Notes under the pieces: generated by a model
The model's input: only the letters and a program-made list of their open reading frames with translations
Databases searched by the model: none
What the model was told of the DNA's origin: nothing
Source of the DNA: JAGVSV01 sp050952845
GTDB lineage: Bacteria > Bacillota > Clostridia > Christensenellales > Aristaeellaceae
Direction: 5' to 3'
Assembly (NCBI GenBank): GCA_050952845.1
Contig: JBMNLP010000001.1
Coordinates: 1,736,001-1,800,000, forward strand
DNA length: 64,000 nt
Shown: positions 1 to 8,792 of the stretch, piece after piece
How the letters are laid out: each line of letters starts with the position of its first letter
How positions within the stretch are numbered: the first letter of the stretch is position 1
Position numbers and translations under genes: made by a program

Positions 1-480
1 AGTGCAAAGCATCGCAAAGTGCAAGCCGATATCCCCCATGCCGACCACCAGCACCCTGGCTTCCGCCAGCGAGCGCACCTGCCCCCGGTCGACCCATCGC
101 GCATGACGCTGGTCGTCCCGATAGGTATGCAGGCGCTTCATCAGGCTCAGCAGCATGGCCAGCATATGTTCGGATATAGCCAAGCCATACGCGCCGCTGG
201 CACTGCATAACACAGTATCCACTAGGCGCTGTTTCAGCTTGAGGTAGCTTTCAGGCACGCCGGAGGAGTTCAACTGCAGCAGTTTGGGCGCCTTCAGGTG
301 CGCCATTTGATCCGTGCTGAGATTGCCCACAACCACATCTGCGCCCGCCAAATCCTCCGCGGTGGGCGGTTGATGAGCCATTAAGCGGATAGCCGCACCC
401 GGAGCAGCGTCCTTCAGCTGCTCCAGGTGCGCATCATCAGCCGGCACCAACACCAACACATTCTTTACATCGCTTGCCAT
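1..480 (-). CDS. D-2-hydroxyacid dehydrogenase, N-terminal part (cut by window edge)
   Basis: The frame runs from an ATG at 480 to the window edge without a stop, giving 160 residues. The early part matches the catalytic-domain fold of NAD-dependent D-2-hydroxyacid dehydrogenases, and GMGDIG near residue 151 is the start of the Rossmann GxGxxG motif. These enzymes reduce 2-keto acids to D-2-hydroxy acids, or the reverse, in the cytoplasm; the substrate cannot be told from this half. An ATG six bases upstream (486) is possible, but AGGAG at 489-493 is spaced eight bases from 480 and only two from 486. It lies 34 bases after the MATE gene on the same strand, so co-transcription is likely. Confidence 0.85.
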   Translation of the reverse strand, partial: MASDVKNVLVLVPADDAHLEQLKDAAPGAAIRLMAHQPPTAEDLAGADVVVGNLSTDQMAHLKAPKLLQLNSSGVPESYLKLKQRLVDTVLCSASGAYGLAISEHMLAMLLSLMKRLHTYRDDQRHARWVDRGQVRSLAEARVLVVGMGDIGLHFAMLCT

Positions 481-514
481 AGCCATTTCTCCTGCGCTGT
501 GTAATCATTCGGGT

Positions 515-1960
515 TCAAATTCTAATGGTCATCCATTTACCGCTTTCAAACCGACGGTAGTACAGGAACATGCGAATGCCCATTTCTGACAAACTCAGCA
601 GCCAGGTCATTGCCAGCCCCATCTTGAACACGTACACCGCTAAAAAAGCCATCAGCGGCCGGATTACACTGACGCATATCGCCATGCAGGAGGCGACATA
701 CAAATTATCCCCCGCGCCGCGCAGGCAGCCGGACAGCACAACGGAGTTCATCTGAAACGGCTGCATCAACGCCACAACCAGCATGGTCTGCTCAGCACTA
801 TCCAGCACCAGACGGGCGTTATGGGAAGCAGGGTCGATAAACAGCGCGGTCAACGGGTCGCGGAATAAGACGGTCAGCGATGCAATGGCCAGCGACACCA
901 CAAGCGCCAGCCGCTGGCCTATTTTTCCGTACAGCAACGCCAGATCCGGACGCTTTGCTCCTAAGTTTTGCCCCACCAGCGATGTGCTCGCAATGCCCAA
1001 GCCATCGGAAAAGCTGAATGTGATGCCTAAAAACTGCATGCAGATATTATGCGCAGCAAACAGCGTGACGCCCAAGCCGTACATGATGCGGGAATACATA
1101 AAGAACCCGAACCGCATGCTGAGCTGCTCCACCATGGCGTTGCCACCCACGCGGAATATGCCCCGCATGGTCTCCTTGTCGATTCGCCACTTATCGTGGC
1201 GGCTCAGGTGCAGGTAGCTGTCAGAGCTTCCGCGCAACACAGTTAAAATGGACAGCATGGCACCGGCTGTCATGCCGATCACGCTGGCAATCGCCGCACC
1301 GGGCACTTCAAGCTTGGGGAAGCCCAAATTACCCCCGATCAACAGATAGTTGAATACGACGTTGACGAGGTTGCTGATGGTGTTCACCTGCATGGTCAAT
1401 TTGGTGTTGCCTACGCCGCGCAGCGCGGCATTGATGCACATGGACACCGCGTTGATGGGCAGCGCATATGCCATGATGGTAAAATAGGATATGGCGTTAT
1501 CCAGCACGTCAGCATCATCTGGCGTATTGGTATTGCCGCCCGCCAGGCGAATCAGCGGCTCTGCCAGCGAAACAACAGTCAACATCACTACAATGGACAA
1601 GGCAAACACCAGCATCAGCGCATTGCGCAGCGTCAGGTTGGCAGCGTCGCGGCGATCCTCCCCTTTTCGGCGGGCTACAATGGTGGTGACACCAACATTG
1701 AGCGCAAAAAACATCGATAACATGATCATCCGCGGCTGGCCGGGCAGCGACACAGCTGCCAGTGCGTTCTTGCCCAACTGCCCCACCATGATGGTATCCA
1801 CGCTGCCAATCATGCTCATTAACACCATCTCGGCGATGGATGGAAGCGCAATGCGAAGAAAATCGGCATACGCAGTGTTCCGGTCAGGTATGCTGCCCAG
1901 GCGCCTGTCCTGCTGCACCATGGTGTCCGGGTGAAAATAACGCTTGATGCTGTTTAACAA
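515..1960 (-). CDS. MATE family multidrug/toxin exporter
   Basis: The 481-residue protein is nearly all hydrophobic helices. It has the two-fold MATE layout, with the DTIMVGQLG-type segment in the first helix and repeated GxxxxxGxxLGA(K/R) segments such as SLVGQNLGAKRPD in the second half. Family members exchange Na+ or H+ for drugs or metabolites across the inner membrane. The start is taken as TTG because GGAGG lies seven bases upstream and no better codon fits. A promoter at 2004-2032 precedes it, and the 2-hydroxyacid dehydrogenase follows. A second MATE gene is at 25022-26428. The exported compound is unknown. Confidence 0.92.
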   Translation of the reverse strand: MLNSIKRYFHPDTMVQQDRRLGSIPDRNTAYADFLRIALPSIAEMVLMSMIGSVDTIMVGQLGKNALAAVSLPGQPRMIMLSMFFALNVGVTTIVARRKGEDRRDAANLTLRNALMLVFALSIVVMLTVVSLAEPLIRLAGGNTNTPDDADVLDNAISYFTIMAYALPINAVSMCINAALRGVGNTKLTMQVNTISNLVNVVFNYLLIGGNLGFPKLEVPGAAIASVIGMTAGAMLSILTVLRGSSDSYLHLSRHDKWRIDKETMRGIFRVGGNAMVEQLSMRFGFFMYSRIMYGLGVTLFAAHNICMQFLGITFSFSDGLGIASTSLVGQNLGAKRPDLALLYGKIGQRLALVVSLAIASLTVLFRDPLTALFIDPASHNARLVLDSAEQTMLVVALMQPFQMNSVVLSGCLRGAGDNLYVASCMAICVSVIRPLMAFLAVYVFKMGLAMTWLLSLSEMGIRMFLYYRRFESGKWMTIRI

Positions 1961-2003
1961 GTGTTGCCTCCATTTGTGCCGGCCTAATAGCCTGTGGAAT
2001 CAT

Positions 2004-2032
2004 ATCTTATCAGATCAGGTATATTCATGCAA
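2004..2032 (-). promoter_or_regulatory. Promoter of the MATE gene
   Basis: On the minus strand TTGCAT (-35, 2027-2032) is followed after 17 bases by TAAGAT (-10, 2004-2009), with TGa just before the -10. It sits between the ferredoxin terminator and the TTG start at 1960. Confidence 0.6.
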
Positions 2033-2041
2033 ACAGCTATG

Positions 2042-2069
2042 AGAAAAAGGATTCCCGGCGGGAACCCTT
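2042..2069 (-). terminator. Terminator after the ferredoxin gene
   Basis: A 10-bp imperfect stem (2047-2056 with 2060-2069, loop of three) is followed on the minus strand by a run of T. It separates the ferredoxin/HAD unit from the MATE promoter. Confidence 0.7.
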
Positions 2070-2103
2070 CGTGTAGCATCCTACTAACGGTGCGTTGTTT
2101 CTG

Positions 2104-2274
2104 TCAGGCAGAAACAGGTGCGCCTGTGGGGCATACATCTGCGCAGGCGCCACAGTCAATGCATTCATCCGCGTTGATGACATAGGTGGTATCGCCCTGG
2201 GAAATCGCGCTGACCGGGCATTCCTCTTCGCATGCGCCGCAGCTGATGCAGGCATCTGTAATGGTGTAAGCCAT
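2104..2274 (-). CDS. 2x[4Fe-4S] ferredoxin
   Basis: The 56-residue protein has two Cys-x2-Cys-x2-Cys-x3-Cys-Pro clusters, CISCGACEEECP and CIDCGACADVCP. This is the clostridial-type bacterial ferredoxin of usual length. It carries electrons at low potential in the cytoplasm, for instance to hydrogenase or from pyruvate:ferredoxin oxidoreductase. The ATG at 2274 is chosen because AGGAGGG precedes it by about seven bases; a longer in-frame reading adds a non-homologous tail. It follows the HAD phosphatase by 44 bases and ends at a clear hairpin terminator. Confidence 0.93.
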   Translation of the reverse strand: MAYTITDACISCGACEEECPVSAISQGDTTYVINADECIDCGACADVCPTGAPVSA

Positions 2275-2318
2275 GATACAACCCTCCTTTATCGTACCGC
2301 TAAAGCGGTCGGCTTTGA

Positions 2319-3020
2319 TTATATGCCAGCACGGCAGCCGGCGCAACCCTTCCCCACAATTTTAAATGTTTTATCTGCATTTTCAATAATAGCGCACAAT
2401 GCTTCGGCAGAATGCGCGACATAGTCCGGCAGCATGGCGCGAAGGTCAGCCTCAGGTTGAAAGCCCCAGGTGACAGCAATGCTGCGCATGCCGGCATTTT
2501 TCGCACAGCGCATGTCGGTAACAGTATCGCCACAATACCATACGGCTTCAGGCGGACAGCCCAGCGTCCGCGCCATGCCCAGCACAGCAGTGGGATCGGG
2601 TTTTAGCGGCAGCCCATCCTGCCTGCCCTGCACCGCCGCAAACGCAATGTCCGGAAAGAAATAGCTGACAACGTTCTGTGTGTCGGCATCATCCTTATTG
2701 CTGTATACACATACAGCGTACCCGCCATCCGACAGGCGCTTAAGCGCATCTGCCATGCCTTCAAAGGGGCGGGTATCCACCCGGCTGTTCTGGGCATAAT
2801 CGGCCGCGTAGGCTGCCAGCACCTTATCCAGCATATCCTGCCGGTTGCCGAGGGCGCGCTGCGCCAGCACACGGGCACCATCGCCTGTGAAACGCTTGTA
2901 AGCGTCCACCGGATGTATAGGCAGCCTGTTGGCAGCCAGCACGCGGTTCATGCTGCCGGCGATATCAGGCAGGGAATTAATCAAGGTGCCGTCCAGGTCA
3001 AAAATAACTACTTTCTTCAT
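2319..3020 (-). CDS. HAD-family phosphatase, phosphoglycolate-phosphatase type
   Basis: The protein (233 residues) begins MKKVVIFDLDGTL, so the nucleophile Asp and the +2 Asp are residues 8 and 10. A cap domain follows the core start, then the second motif (VCVYSNKDD) and motif IV (GDTVTDMRCAKNAGM). This order is that of Gph-like HAD phosphatases, which hydrolyse small phosphomonoesters; phosphoglycolate is the textbook substrate, but specificity is not readable here. The ATG at 3020 is supported by GGAGG nine bases upstream. It is divergent from alr and shares the 206-base gap with it. Confidence 0.88.
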   Translation of the reverse strand: MKKVVIFDLDGTLINSLPDIAGSMNRVLAANRLPIHPVDAYKRFTGDGARVLAQRALGNRQDMLDKVLAAYAADYAQNSRVDTRPFEGMADALKRLSDGGYAVCVYSNKDDADTQNVVSYFFPDIAFAAVQGRQDGLPLKPDPTAVLGMARTLGCPPEAVWYCGDTVTDMRCAKNAGMRSIAVTWGFQPEADLRAMLPDYVAHSAEALCAIIENADKTFKIVGKGCAGCRAGI

Positions 3021-3115
3021 ACAGAACCTCCGATGTTCTTTCCCGTCGATTGTATCATCGCATCCCTTGACGTGCAAATGCATCTTTCTTCCATAATGAA
3101 ATAAGAAAACATCTG

Positions 3116-3124
3116 TGATATAAT
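3116..3124 (+). promoter_or_regulatory. Extended -10 promoter candidate for alr
   Basis: TGaTATAAT is a perfect extended -10; no good -35 is seen at 17 bases. A second TATAAT at 3185-3190 would give a very short leader beginning near the ribosome site. Either could drive alr. Confidence 0.55.
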
Positions 3125-3196
3125 GGACGCAGTTCACCCTGCCGGCTGCATCCGCACTGTTTATGCAGTGCATCCCCGCACCGGTATAATCGTGTG

Positions 3197-3229
3197 AAAG
3201 GAGCACCGGCCTGCTGCCGGTAAAGCATG
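3197..3229 (+). promoter_or_regulatory. alr ribosome binding site separated from the start by a hairpin
   Basis: AAAGGAG (3197-3203) is 23 bases from the ATG at 3227, too far for normal initiation. Between them ACCGGC (3205-3210) and GCCGGT (3216-3221) can form a 6-bp stem with loop CTGCT. With the stem folded, the site and the ATG are about six unpaired bases apart. An in-frame TAA at 3221 rules out a start further upstream. Confidence 0.6.
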
Positions 3230-4339
3230 AGAATGCAGCTACGCAATGCCTGTGTTCAGATCGATCTGAGCGCCTACAGCCGCAACATCCGCACGCTGCG
3301 GGCATTCATCGGTCACGACGTGCAGCTAATAGCAGTTGTCAAGGGCAATGCATATGGCCATGGGTTGATACCAGCTGCCCGGGCTGCTGTTTGTTCAGGT
3401 GCGGATTGGCTGGGCGTGGCGCTGGCTGAGGAAGGCTTAGCGCTTCGGGAAGCCGGCATCAAGCAGCCCATCTTGATCCACAGCGGTATCAACCAAGCCG
3501 GATTTTACGCAGCCGCGGTGCATGGGCTGACAGCCACTGTATTCGACGAGAACAGCGCCATCGCCGCCAACGCAGCGGGGATATCGGCGGGACGCATGGT
3601 GGACATACACGTAAAGATCGACACCGGCATGGGCAGAATTGGTGTGCGCAGCCAGGAAGCGCTCAACAAGCTGCTGAGGCGCATCGCCCATTCGCCCGGT
3701 GTGCGGCTAACAGGTGCTTATTCTCACTTTGCAGATGCCGACAATCCGGACCCAGCCTACACCGATGCACAGTTGGCGCGATTTCTCAGTGCGACAAAAG
3801 AGCTGCCCGAAGGCTTGCTGGTGCACGCTGCAGCCAGCGCAGCGGCGCTGTCCCGCAGAGACACACACCTGGATATGGTTCGAATTGGCCTCGCATCCTA
3901 CGGCTATCCCCCTGTGCCAACCACCCTGCCGCTGGAGAAATGCCTGCGCCTGTCCACGGAGGTAACCCAGGTAAAAGACATTGAACCGGGATGCTATGTC
4001 GGCTACGGTCGTACTTATCGGGCAGACCGAAATCTGCGCATAGCAACGTTAGCCATTGGCTATGGAGATGGCTATACCAGAGCCCTTTCATCCCGGGGCA
4101 AAGTGTTGATCCGAGGTGTTCCCTGCCCAGTATTGGGCCGGATATGCATGGATCAAACCATGGTGGATGTTAGCCATGTGCCGGATGTCCGCACCGGTGA
4201 CATCGCCGTTCTGTTAGGCCGACAGGACGGACAGGAAATTGACGCCAACGACATCGCCGCCTGGCGCGGCACCATTGCTTACGAAGTGCTGCTGTCGCCT
4301 ACACCCAGGCTGCCAGTCATCTACATGGAGGAACAATAA
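3227..4339 (+). CDS. alr: Alanine racemase
   Basis: The 370-residue protein is the usual length for Alr. AVVKGNAYGHG holds the PLP-binding lysine (residue 39) and the C-terminal domain has AIGYGDGYTRA and GRICMDQTMVDVS, the typical active-site segments. The enzyme interconverts L- and D-alanine for peptidoglycan in the cytoplasm. Translation probably depends on a hairpin that brings a distant ribosome site close to the ATG; a second ATG at 3233 is an alternative. The membrane-protein gene starts directly after its stop, so the two are very likely one transcript. Confidence 0.95.
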   Translation: MRMQLRNACVQIDLSAYSRNIRTLRAFIGHDVQLIAVVKGNAYGHGLIPAARAAVCSGADWLGVALAEEGLALREAGIKQPILIHSGINQAGFYAAAVHGLTATVFDENSAIAANAAGISAGRMVDIHVKIDTGMGRIGVRSQEALNKLLRRIAHSPGVRLTGAYSHFADADNPDPAYTDAQLARFLSATKELPEGLLVHAAASAAALSRRDTHLDMVRIGLASYGYPPVPTTLPLEKCLRLSTEVTQVKDIEPGCYVGYGRTYRADRNLRIATLAIGYGDGYTRALSSRGKVLIRGVPCPVLGRICMDQTMVDVSHVPDVRTGDIAVLLGRQDGQEIDANDIAAWRGTIAYEVLLSPTPRLPVIYMEEQ

Positions 4340-5149
4340 ATGCAGAAAAATGCCGCGAAAAGGAAGAAACCCCTGTTGATTTATAAGCCCTATCTGGAAG
4401 GAAACTGGCGCAGCGCTTTAGCTGCCAAGCGCGGACTAAAGCTGCTGGGATACCAGGCTGCGTTTATATTTTTCTATTTATTTGTTGGACAGGCGATGAT
4501 GTTCGACAACTTCGTGTTACGCCTGGTCATCAACCTCCTTCTGCTGTTAGCCTTCGCATCGCTGCTGTACATGGACGGCATTAAAACCGGTGAAGATGAC
4601 GTAGCTTTTGCCGAAATTGCCCTTTCCCGAAAAGAAGCTGGCCAAACCATATCACAAGGCGACCTGGACCGCTGCTTTCATCCACTAAAAGGGTTGCTGG
4701 CGGTATTGGCGGGCATGCTGCCCATTGTATTGATCTGCCTGGTGTTCGCTTTGATCGCCGAGGTGCAGGTATACCGCCTGGGTGCCTTGCCCAGTTGGCT
4801 TGAAGCCTATCGAAACAGCAGGCCCGATATATCGCTCGCGCTGTCTTATTACAGCGAAGCTGTGCCTTTTCAACTTCAGGATATCCTGCGCATCATCGTC
4901 CGGCTGCTGATATTCCCCTATGTCAACATTGTCGGCACCGGAGACGCCATCAGCCTGCTGTGGCTTGAGCGGCTCAGCCCGCTGTTGGTGATGACTGTAC
5001 CCATGGCATATGCCATCGGCTACCGACAGGGCAAAATGTCGCGCGCACGGGTGCACGGCGGCATTGCCAGCAACCAGGTTAAGCGCGTCCGCCGAGAGCG
5101 CAGGGAGCGCAAAAAACGGCGTGAAAAAGCGCCCAACCAGTTGATTTAA
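4340..5149 (+). CDS. Conserved-type membrane protein of unknown function
   Basis: I do not recognise this 269-residue protein. It has a basic N-terminus, then about five hydrophobic segments near residues 34-54, 58-80, 118-141, 188-206 and 212-230. A charged loop separates the second and third, and a very basic tail rich in RRERRERKKR follows. The start ATG directly abuts the alr stop, implying translational coupling, and rsmD follows after six bases. The tail could bind nucleic acid or anionic lipid, but that is only a guess from charge. Confidence 0.75.
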   Translation: MQKNAAKRKKPLLIYKPYLEGNWRSALAAKRGLKLLGYQAAFIFFYLFVGQAMMFDNFVLRLVINLLLLLAFASLLYMDGIKTGEDDVAFAEIALSRKEAGQTISQGDLDRCFHPLKGLLAVLAGMLPIVLICLVFALIAEVQVYRLGALPSWLEAYRNSRPDISLALSYYSEAVPFQLQDILRIIVRLLIFPYVNIVGTGDAISLLWLERLSPLLVMTVPMAYAIGYRQGKMSRARVHGGIASNQVKRVRRERRERKKRREKAPNQLI

Positions 5150-5155
5150 CCAACT

Positions 5156-5698
5156 ATGCGCATCATTGGCGGAACGTTGGGTTCCCGCAGGCTGTTTGTC
5201 CCCCCAGGTACCACGACCCGGCCCACGCTGGACCATGTGAGGGAATCCCTGTTCAACATCCTGGGAACATGCCCTGAAGGCGCAGTCGTGCTCGATCTGT
5301 TTGCCGGTAGCGGCGCGCTGGGGTTTGAAGCGCTCAGCAGGGGGGCTGAAAAAGCTGTTTTTAACGACAGCAGCAAGGCAGCCTGCACCGCTATCCGGCG
5401 CAACGCGCAAACCCTTGGCCTGATGGACAGTACGGTTATCCTCAGCATGCCCTGGCAGCGCGCGCTAAAGGCGATGGAGAACAGCAGCAGCCCGTTCAAC
5501 ATTATTTTTCTCGATCCGCCCTACGGTATGGATGCCGTTCCCGTACTGGATGACATCGTGCAAAAGAAACTGCTGGCGCAGGGCGGCCTTCTCCTGCTGG
5601 AGCGGGATTCGCGCCAGGCATCCGTTGTGGCAGCGCCGTTGACGCTGCTGCGCAGCAAAGTCTATGGCGACACAGCTGTTGACTTCATCGGTTTATAA
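5156..5698 (+). CDS. rsmD: 16S rRNA (guanine(966)-N2)-methyltransferase
   Basis: The protein of 180 residues begins MRIIGGTLGSRRL and has the RPTLDHVRESLFNIL segment typical of RsmD. The SAM-binding motif is VLDLFAGSGALGFEALSRG and the catalytic motif is LDPPYG. It methylates G966 of 16S rRNA during 30S assembly, using S-adenosylmethionine. It lies between the membrane protein and coaD; the rsmD-coaD order is common in Bacillota, which strengthens both calls. Confidence 0.95.
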   Translation: MRIIGGTLGSRRLFVPPGTTTRPTLDHVRESLFNILGTCPEGAVVLDLFAGSGALGFEALSRGAEKAVFNDSSKAACTAIRRNAQTLGLMDSTVILSMPWQRALKAMENSSSPFNIIFLDPPYGMDAVPVLDDIVQKKLLAQGGLLLLERDSRQASVVAAPLTLLRSKVYGDTAVDFIGL

Positions 5699-5707
5699 AG
5701 GAGTAAC

Positions 5708-6223
5708 ATGAAAACAGCCCTCTACCCCGGCACATTTGACCCGGTGACAAACGGCCACGCCGACATCATCAAGCGGGCTGCCGCCCTGTGCGACAGGCTG
5801 ATCGTGGCTGTGATGATTAACCCTGATAAAAACACCGCCTTCACTGTTCAGGAACGCGTGGATATGCTAAAATGCATCTGTTCAGGCATGCCCGGCGTGG
5901 AGGTCGTCCAAAGCGAAGGGTTGCTGGTCGACCTGGCCAGGGCATGCACCGCCGACTTTGTCGTACGTGGCGTGCGCGGAGCAGCCGACCTTGAGCTGGA
6001 AACCGCCATGGCCGCCGCCAACAGGCGCCTGATGCCGACGCTGGACACCATTTTACTGCCCGCATCCCCGGACCATCTTGGCGTCAGTTCCAGCCTGGTG
6101 CGCCAGCTGTCCCACTTTGGTGCGGACATCGACTCTTTTGTACCCCCGTGTACAGCACAAGCCATACGCAGGGTATACCACAAACAATACAAAAACGGAG
6201 GAAACGAAAATGGCCAGAAATGA
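5708..6223 (+). CDS. coaD: Phosphopantetheine adenylyltransferase
   Basis: The protein of 171 residues has the nucleotidyltransferase motif TNGHADII (the HxGH-type signature) near residue 15 and SSSLVRQL near residue 130. It transfers AMP from ATP to 4'-phosphopantetheine to make dephospho-CoA, the penultimate step of CoA synthesis. GGAG lies five to nine bases before the ATG. Its 3' end overlaps the next gene by 14 bases. The last CoA enzyme, coaE, is at 16510-17124. Confidence 0.96.
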   Translation: MKTALYPGTFDPVTNGHADIIKRAAALCDRLIVAVMINPDKNTAFTVQERVDMLKCICSGMPGVEVVQSEGLLVDLARACTADFVVRGVRGAADLELETAMAAANRRLMPTLDTILLPASPDHLGVSSSLVRQLSHFGADIDSFVPPCTAQAIRRVYHKQYKNGGNENGQK

Positions 6224-6875
6224 AGTATTCGCCCTGATCGACGAGCTGATCCTCAGCATGCAAAATGCAAAGAAGCTTCCCTTTTCCGATCTGATCATGA
6301 TCAACCACAAGCAAAGCGAGGACATGCTCAAGCGCATTGTAGCCAACTATGACCCGTCGCTGGACCAGGCGGAGAAGATTATCGCCAACGAAGAAAGCAT
6401 CATCAACGACGCTATGAAAACGGCACAACAAACCGAGGCCACCGCGCAGTCACAGGCCCAGGGCATGGTCAACGAAGCCAATAACTACGCCCAAACCACC
6501 AAGGCAGATGCAGATAACTACGCCGCCGACATCAAGAAAAGCGCGGAGGACCAAGCCAACGCCATGTTAGCCGATGCGCAGACCAGGGCAGCCAACATGC
6601 TGGAAGACGCCAAAGCCCAGGCTGACGAACTGGTCAGTCAGACAGCAGTGCTGGCGCGGGCAGAAGCCCAGGCGCAGGAGCTATTGGACAACGCCAACCA
6701 CCACGCCGCGGCGCTTCGCCAGCAAACCCAGAAGGACCTGACCAACATGTTAGAGCATGTTGATGCCTCGGTATCCACCCAGCTGAATGAAATCCGTATC
6801 ATGAAGCAAAGCCTCGCCTCCATCCAAACCTATGATGACGCTTCGGAAACCGACCCGCACTATAATCAATCATAG
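6210..6875 (+). CDS. Coiled-coil protein, DivIVA/ATPase-subunit-like
   Basis: The protein of 221 residues starts MARNEVFALIDEL and is mostly a long Ala/Gln/Asp-rich helix (roughly residues 55-200) with repeated AxAQAxxM- and ADADNYA-type patterns, which indicates a coiled coil. No membrane segment or enzyme motif is seen. GGAGG precedes the ATG at 6210; a longer in-frame reading would lie inside coaD. Similar proteins after coaD in Clostridia are often labelled ATPase or DivIVA-like, but no ATP-binding motif is visible. A structural or cell-pole role is only a guess. A hairpin at 6901-6930 follows. Confidence 0.75.
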   Translation: MARNEVFALIDELILSMQNAKKLPFSDLIMINHKQSEDMLKRIVANYDPSLDQAEKIIANEESIINDAMKTAQQTEATAQSQAQGMVNEANNYAQTTKADADNYAADIKKSAEDQANAMLADAQTRAANMLEDAKAQADELVSQTAVLARAEAQAQELLDNANHHAAALRQQTQKDLTNMLEHVDASVSTQLNEIRIMKQSLASIQTYDDASETDPHYNQS

Positions 6876-6900
6876 TCACCCCATTGTCGCCCTTTTATTT

Positions 6901-6930
6901 CGGAGCAAGACATGCGTTTTGCTCCGTTTG
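6901..6930 (+). terminator. Terminator candidate after the alr-coaD unit
   Basis: CGGAGCAA (6901-6908) pairs with TTGCTCCG (6919-6926) and is followed only by a short TTTG, so termination strength is uncertain. Confidence 0.45.
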
Positions 6931-7038
6931 AATGATGCCCTGCAACGCGGGTGCCTCCGCAAAGCACAATATGCATTACAAGCAAAATCTAAATTGCTGC
7001 CTAAGTTTTGCTAATTGGTTCAACAACATTGTTTGATA

Positions 7039-7047
7039 TGATATAAT
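7039..7047 (+). promoter_or_regulatory. Extended -10 promoter of the sulfatase gene
   Basis: TGaTATAAT lies 28 bases before the ATG. The -35 position holds TTCAAC (7019-7024, 17-base spacer), which is weak. Confidence 0.6.
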
Positions 7048-7074
7048 TGCGGCAAATGAAATGGAGGAATTGCC

Positions 7075-8577
7075 ATGAACATAAAACAACGCCCGAATAT
7101 TGTATACATACTTGCTGATGATATGGGATATGGCGATTTATCTTGCCTCAACCCGGGTTCTGCGTTTAAAACGCCTCATTTTGACGCGCTGGCAGCGTCA
7201 GGCATGGCGTTTACAGATGCCCATGCCGCCTCTGCTGTCTGCACGCCTTCTCGCTACGCAATCCTCACCGGCAGATACCCGTGGCGGAGCGAGCTGAAAG
7301 CCGGCGTATTACGAGGCTACAGCAGGCCGCTGATTGAAAAAGGCCGGCTTACAGTTGCCAGCATGTTGAAGGACCAAGGGTATCAAACAGCCATTGTCGG
7401 CAAATGGCACCTGGGCATGGGCATGCCTTTCCATGACGCGGATGGTAGCTATGCCGTATCAGGACATGAATGGGACAAACATCCCGATGTGGACTACAGC
7501 CAGCCCATATCGCCTTCGCCGAATGACTATGGGTTTGACCAGTCGTTCTGCATCGCCGCTTCGCTGGACATGCCGCCTTATGTCTATATAGAAAACGGAC
7601 GGTTTACCCAAATTCCCAACCGCATGACGGTAAACACTGGCAAGCGCTACTGGCGTGAAGGACCTACCGCGCCGGATTTCCACCACGAGGATGTGCTGCC
7701 AACCTTTACGCAGAAAGCCCTCGACGTGATTGATGGCTTTGGACAAGCTCCCTTCTTTCTGTATTTCCCTCTGCCCGCCCCGCATACCCCGATCCTGCCC
7801 AGCGCTCGTTTTCAAGGTAAGTCCGGAACCAATGCCTACGGTGACTTTGTGCTGATGTGCGATGATGTCGTTGGACAGATCAGAGCCAAACTCTCAGATA
7901 ACGGCATACTGGACAACACCATCGTAATCTTCACATCCGACAACGGTTGTTCGCCCATGGCTGACTTTGATGAACTGATGGCTGCAGGGCACAACCCCAA
8001 CTATATATTCCGCGGCCATAAAGCTGATATTTACGAGGGTGGGCATCGCATTCCTCTGCTGGTGAGCTGGCCCGCGGTGATACCGCCGCTCGCCGTGTGT
8101 AACAGGCTGGTCAGCCTGACGGACTTCTACGCGACCATGGCTGAGGTGCTGAGCGTGCCGGTGCCCATGAATGCTGCGGAAGACAGCGTCAGCAACCTGT
8201 CATTATGGCAATCTCCTGACGCAGATGGCGTGCGCGACAGCGCCATTCAGGAGAGCATCGACGGCTCGCTGACCATCAGGCAAGGCAAATGGAAGCTTGC
8301 CATGTGCCCCGGATCGGGCGGCTGGTCCTACCCGCGCCCCGGCGAGGACAACACGGATGGCCTTCCGTCGTTTCAGCTATTCAATCTGGAGAAAGACATA
8401 GGCGAACGCACAAACGTCATCCAGGCTGAGTCGGAAATTGCATCCGCAATGCGCATAGAGCTGACGCGGCAGATTCTGCGGGGACGCAGTACCCCAGGGA
8501 GCGACCAACCCAACAACGGCGCGCCTGTATGGGAAGCTGTGAACTGGCTGGAAGATGCGGATGGCGTTCAGCTCTGA
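7075..8577 (+). CDS. Sulfatase (Cys-type, formylglycine-dependent)
   Basis: The 500-residue protein has the metal-binding Asp pair in ILADDMGYGD (residues 15-16) and CTPSRYAILTGR, whose Cys56 would be converted to the catalytic formylglycine. GKWHLGMG and the later TSDNGC segment complete the family signature. It would hydrolyse sulfate esters on sugars or other small molecules. No signal peptide is seen, so a cytoplasmic enzyme acting on imported substrate is likely. The maturase (anSME or FGE) is not in the window. It converges on a sugar ABC operon, which might import its substrate; that link is inferred from position only. Confidence 0.92.
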   Translation: MNIKQRPNIVYILADDMGYGDLSCLNPGSAFKTPHFDALAASGMAFTDAHAASAVCTPSRYAILTGRYPWRSELKAGVLRGYSRPLIEKGRLTVASMLKDQGYQTAIVGKWHLGMGMPFHDADGSYAVSGHEWDKHPDVDYSQPISPSPNDYGFDQSFCIAASLDMPPYVYIENGRFTQIPNRMTVNTGKRYWREGPTAPDFHHEDVLPTFTQKALDVIDGFGQAPFFLYFPLPAPHTPILPSARFQGKSGTNAYGDFVLMCDDVVGQIRAKLSDNGILDNTIVIFTSDNGCSPMADFDELMAAGHNPNYIFRGHKADIYEGGHRIPLLVSWPAVIPPLAVCNRLVSLTDFYATMAEVLSVPVPMNAAEDSVSNLSLWQSPDADGVRDSAIQESIDGSLTIRQGKWKLAMCPGSGGWSYPRPGEDNTDGLPSFQLFNLEKDIGERTNVIQAESEIASAMRIELTRQILRGRSTPGSDQPNNGAPVWEAVNWLEDADGVQL

Positions 8578-8644
8578 AGATATGCTTCAAGGCACGGCTG
8601 ATTGGCGTAGGTGCGCTGCAGCAACAAGGTAGATGAAACTAAAA

Positions 8645-8695
8645 ACTCGTACGAACGGGACACCATGAGTTATCCGTTTCGTACGAGTCTATTCA
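8645..8695. terminator. Bidirectional terminator between sulfatase and sugar ABC operon
   Basis: A 14-bp stem (8645-8658 with 8674-8688, one bulged base) lies between two converging genes. T-rich sequence follows on the plus side and A-rich sequence precedes it, so it may act both ways. Confidence 0.6.
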
Positions 8696-8792
8696 ATTTC
8701 CTCTATGTCGGACATCCGTATATCGAACAGTACATATGGTGCGATGTGAATACTGGATGAGCCATCCTCTTTGATTGGGCTTATTCTCAGCG

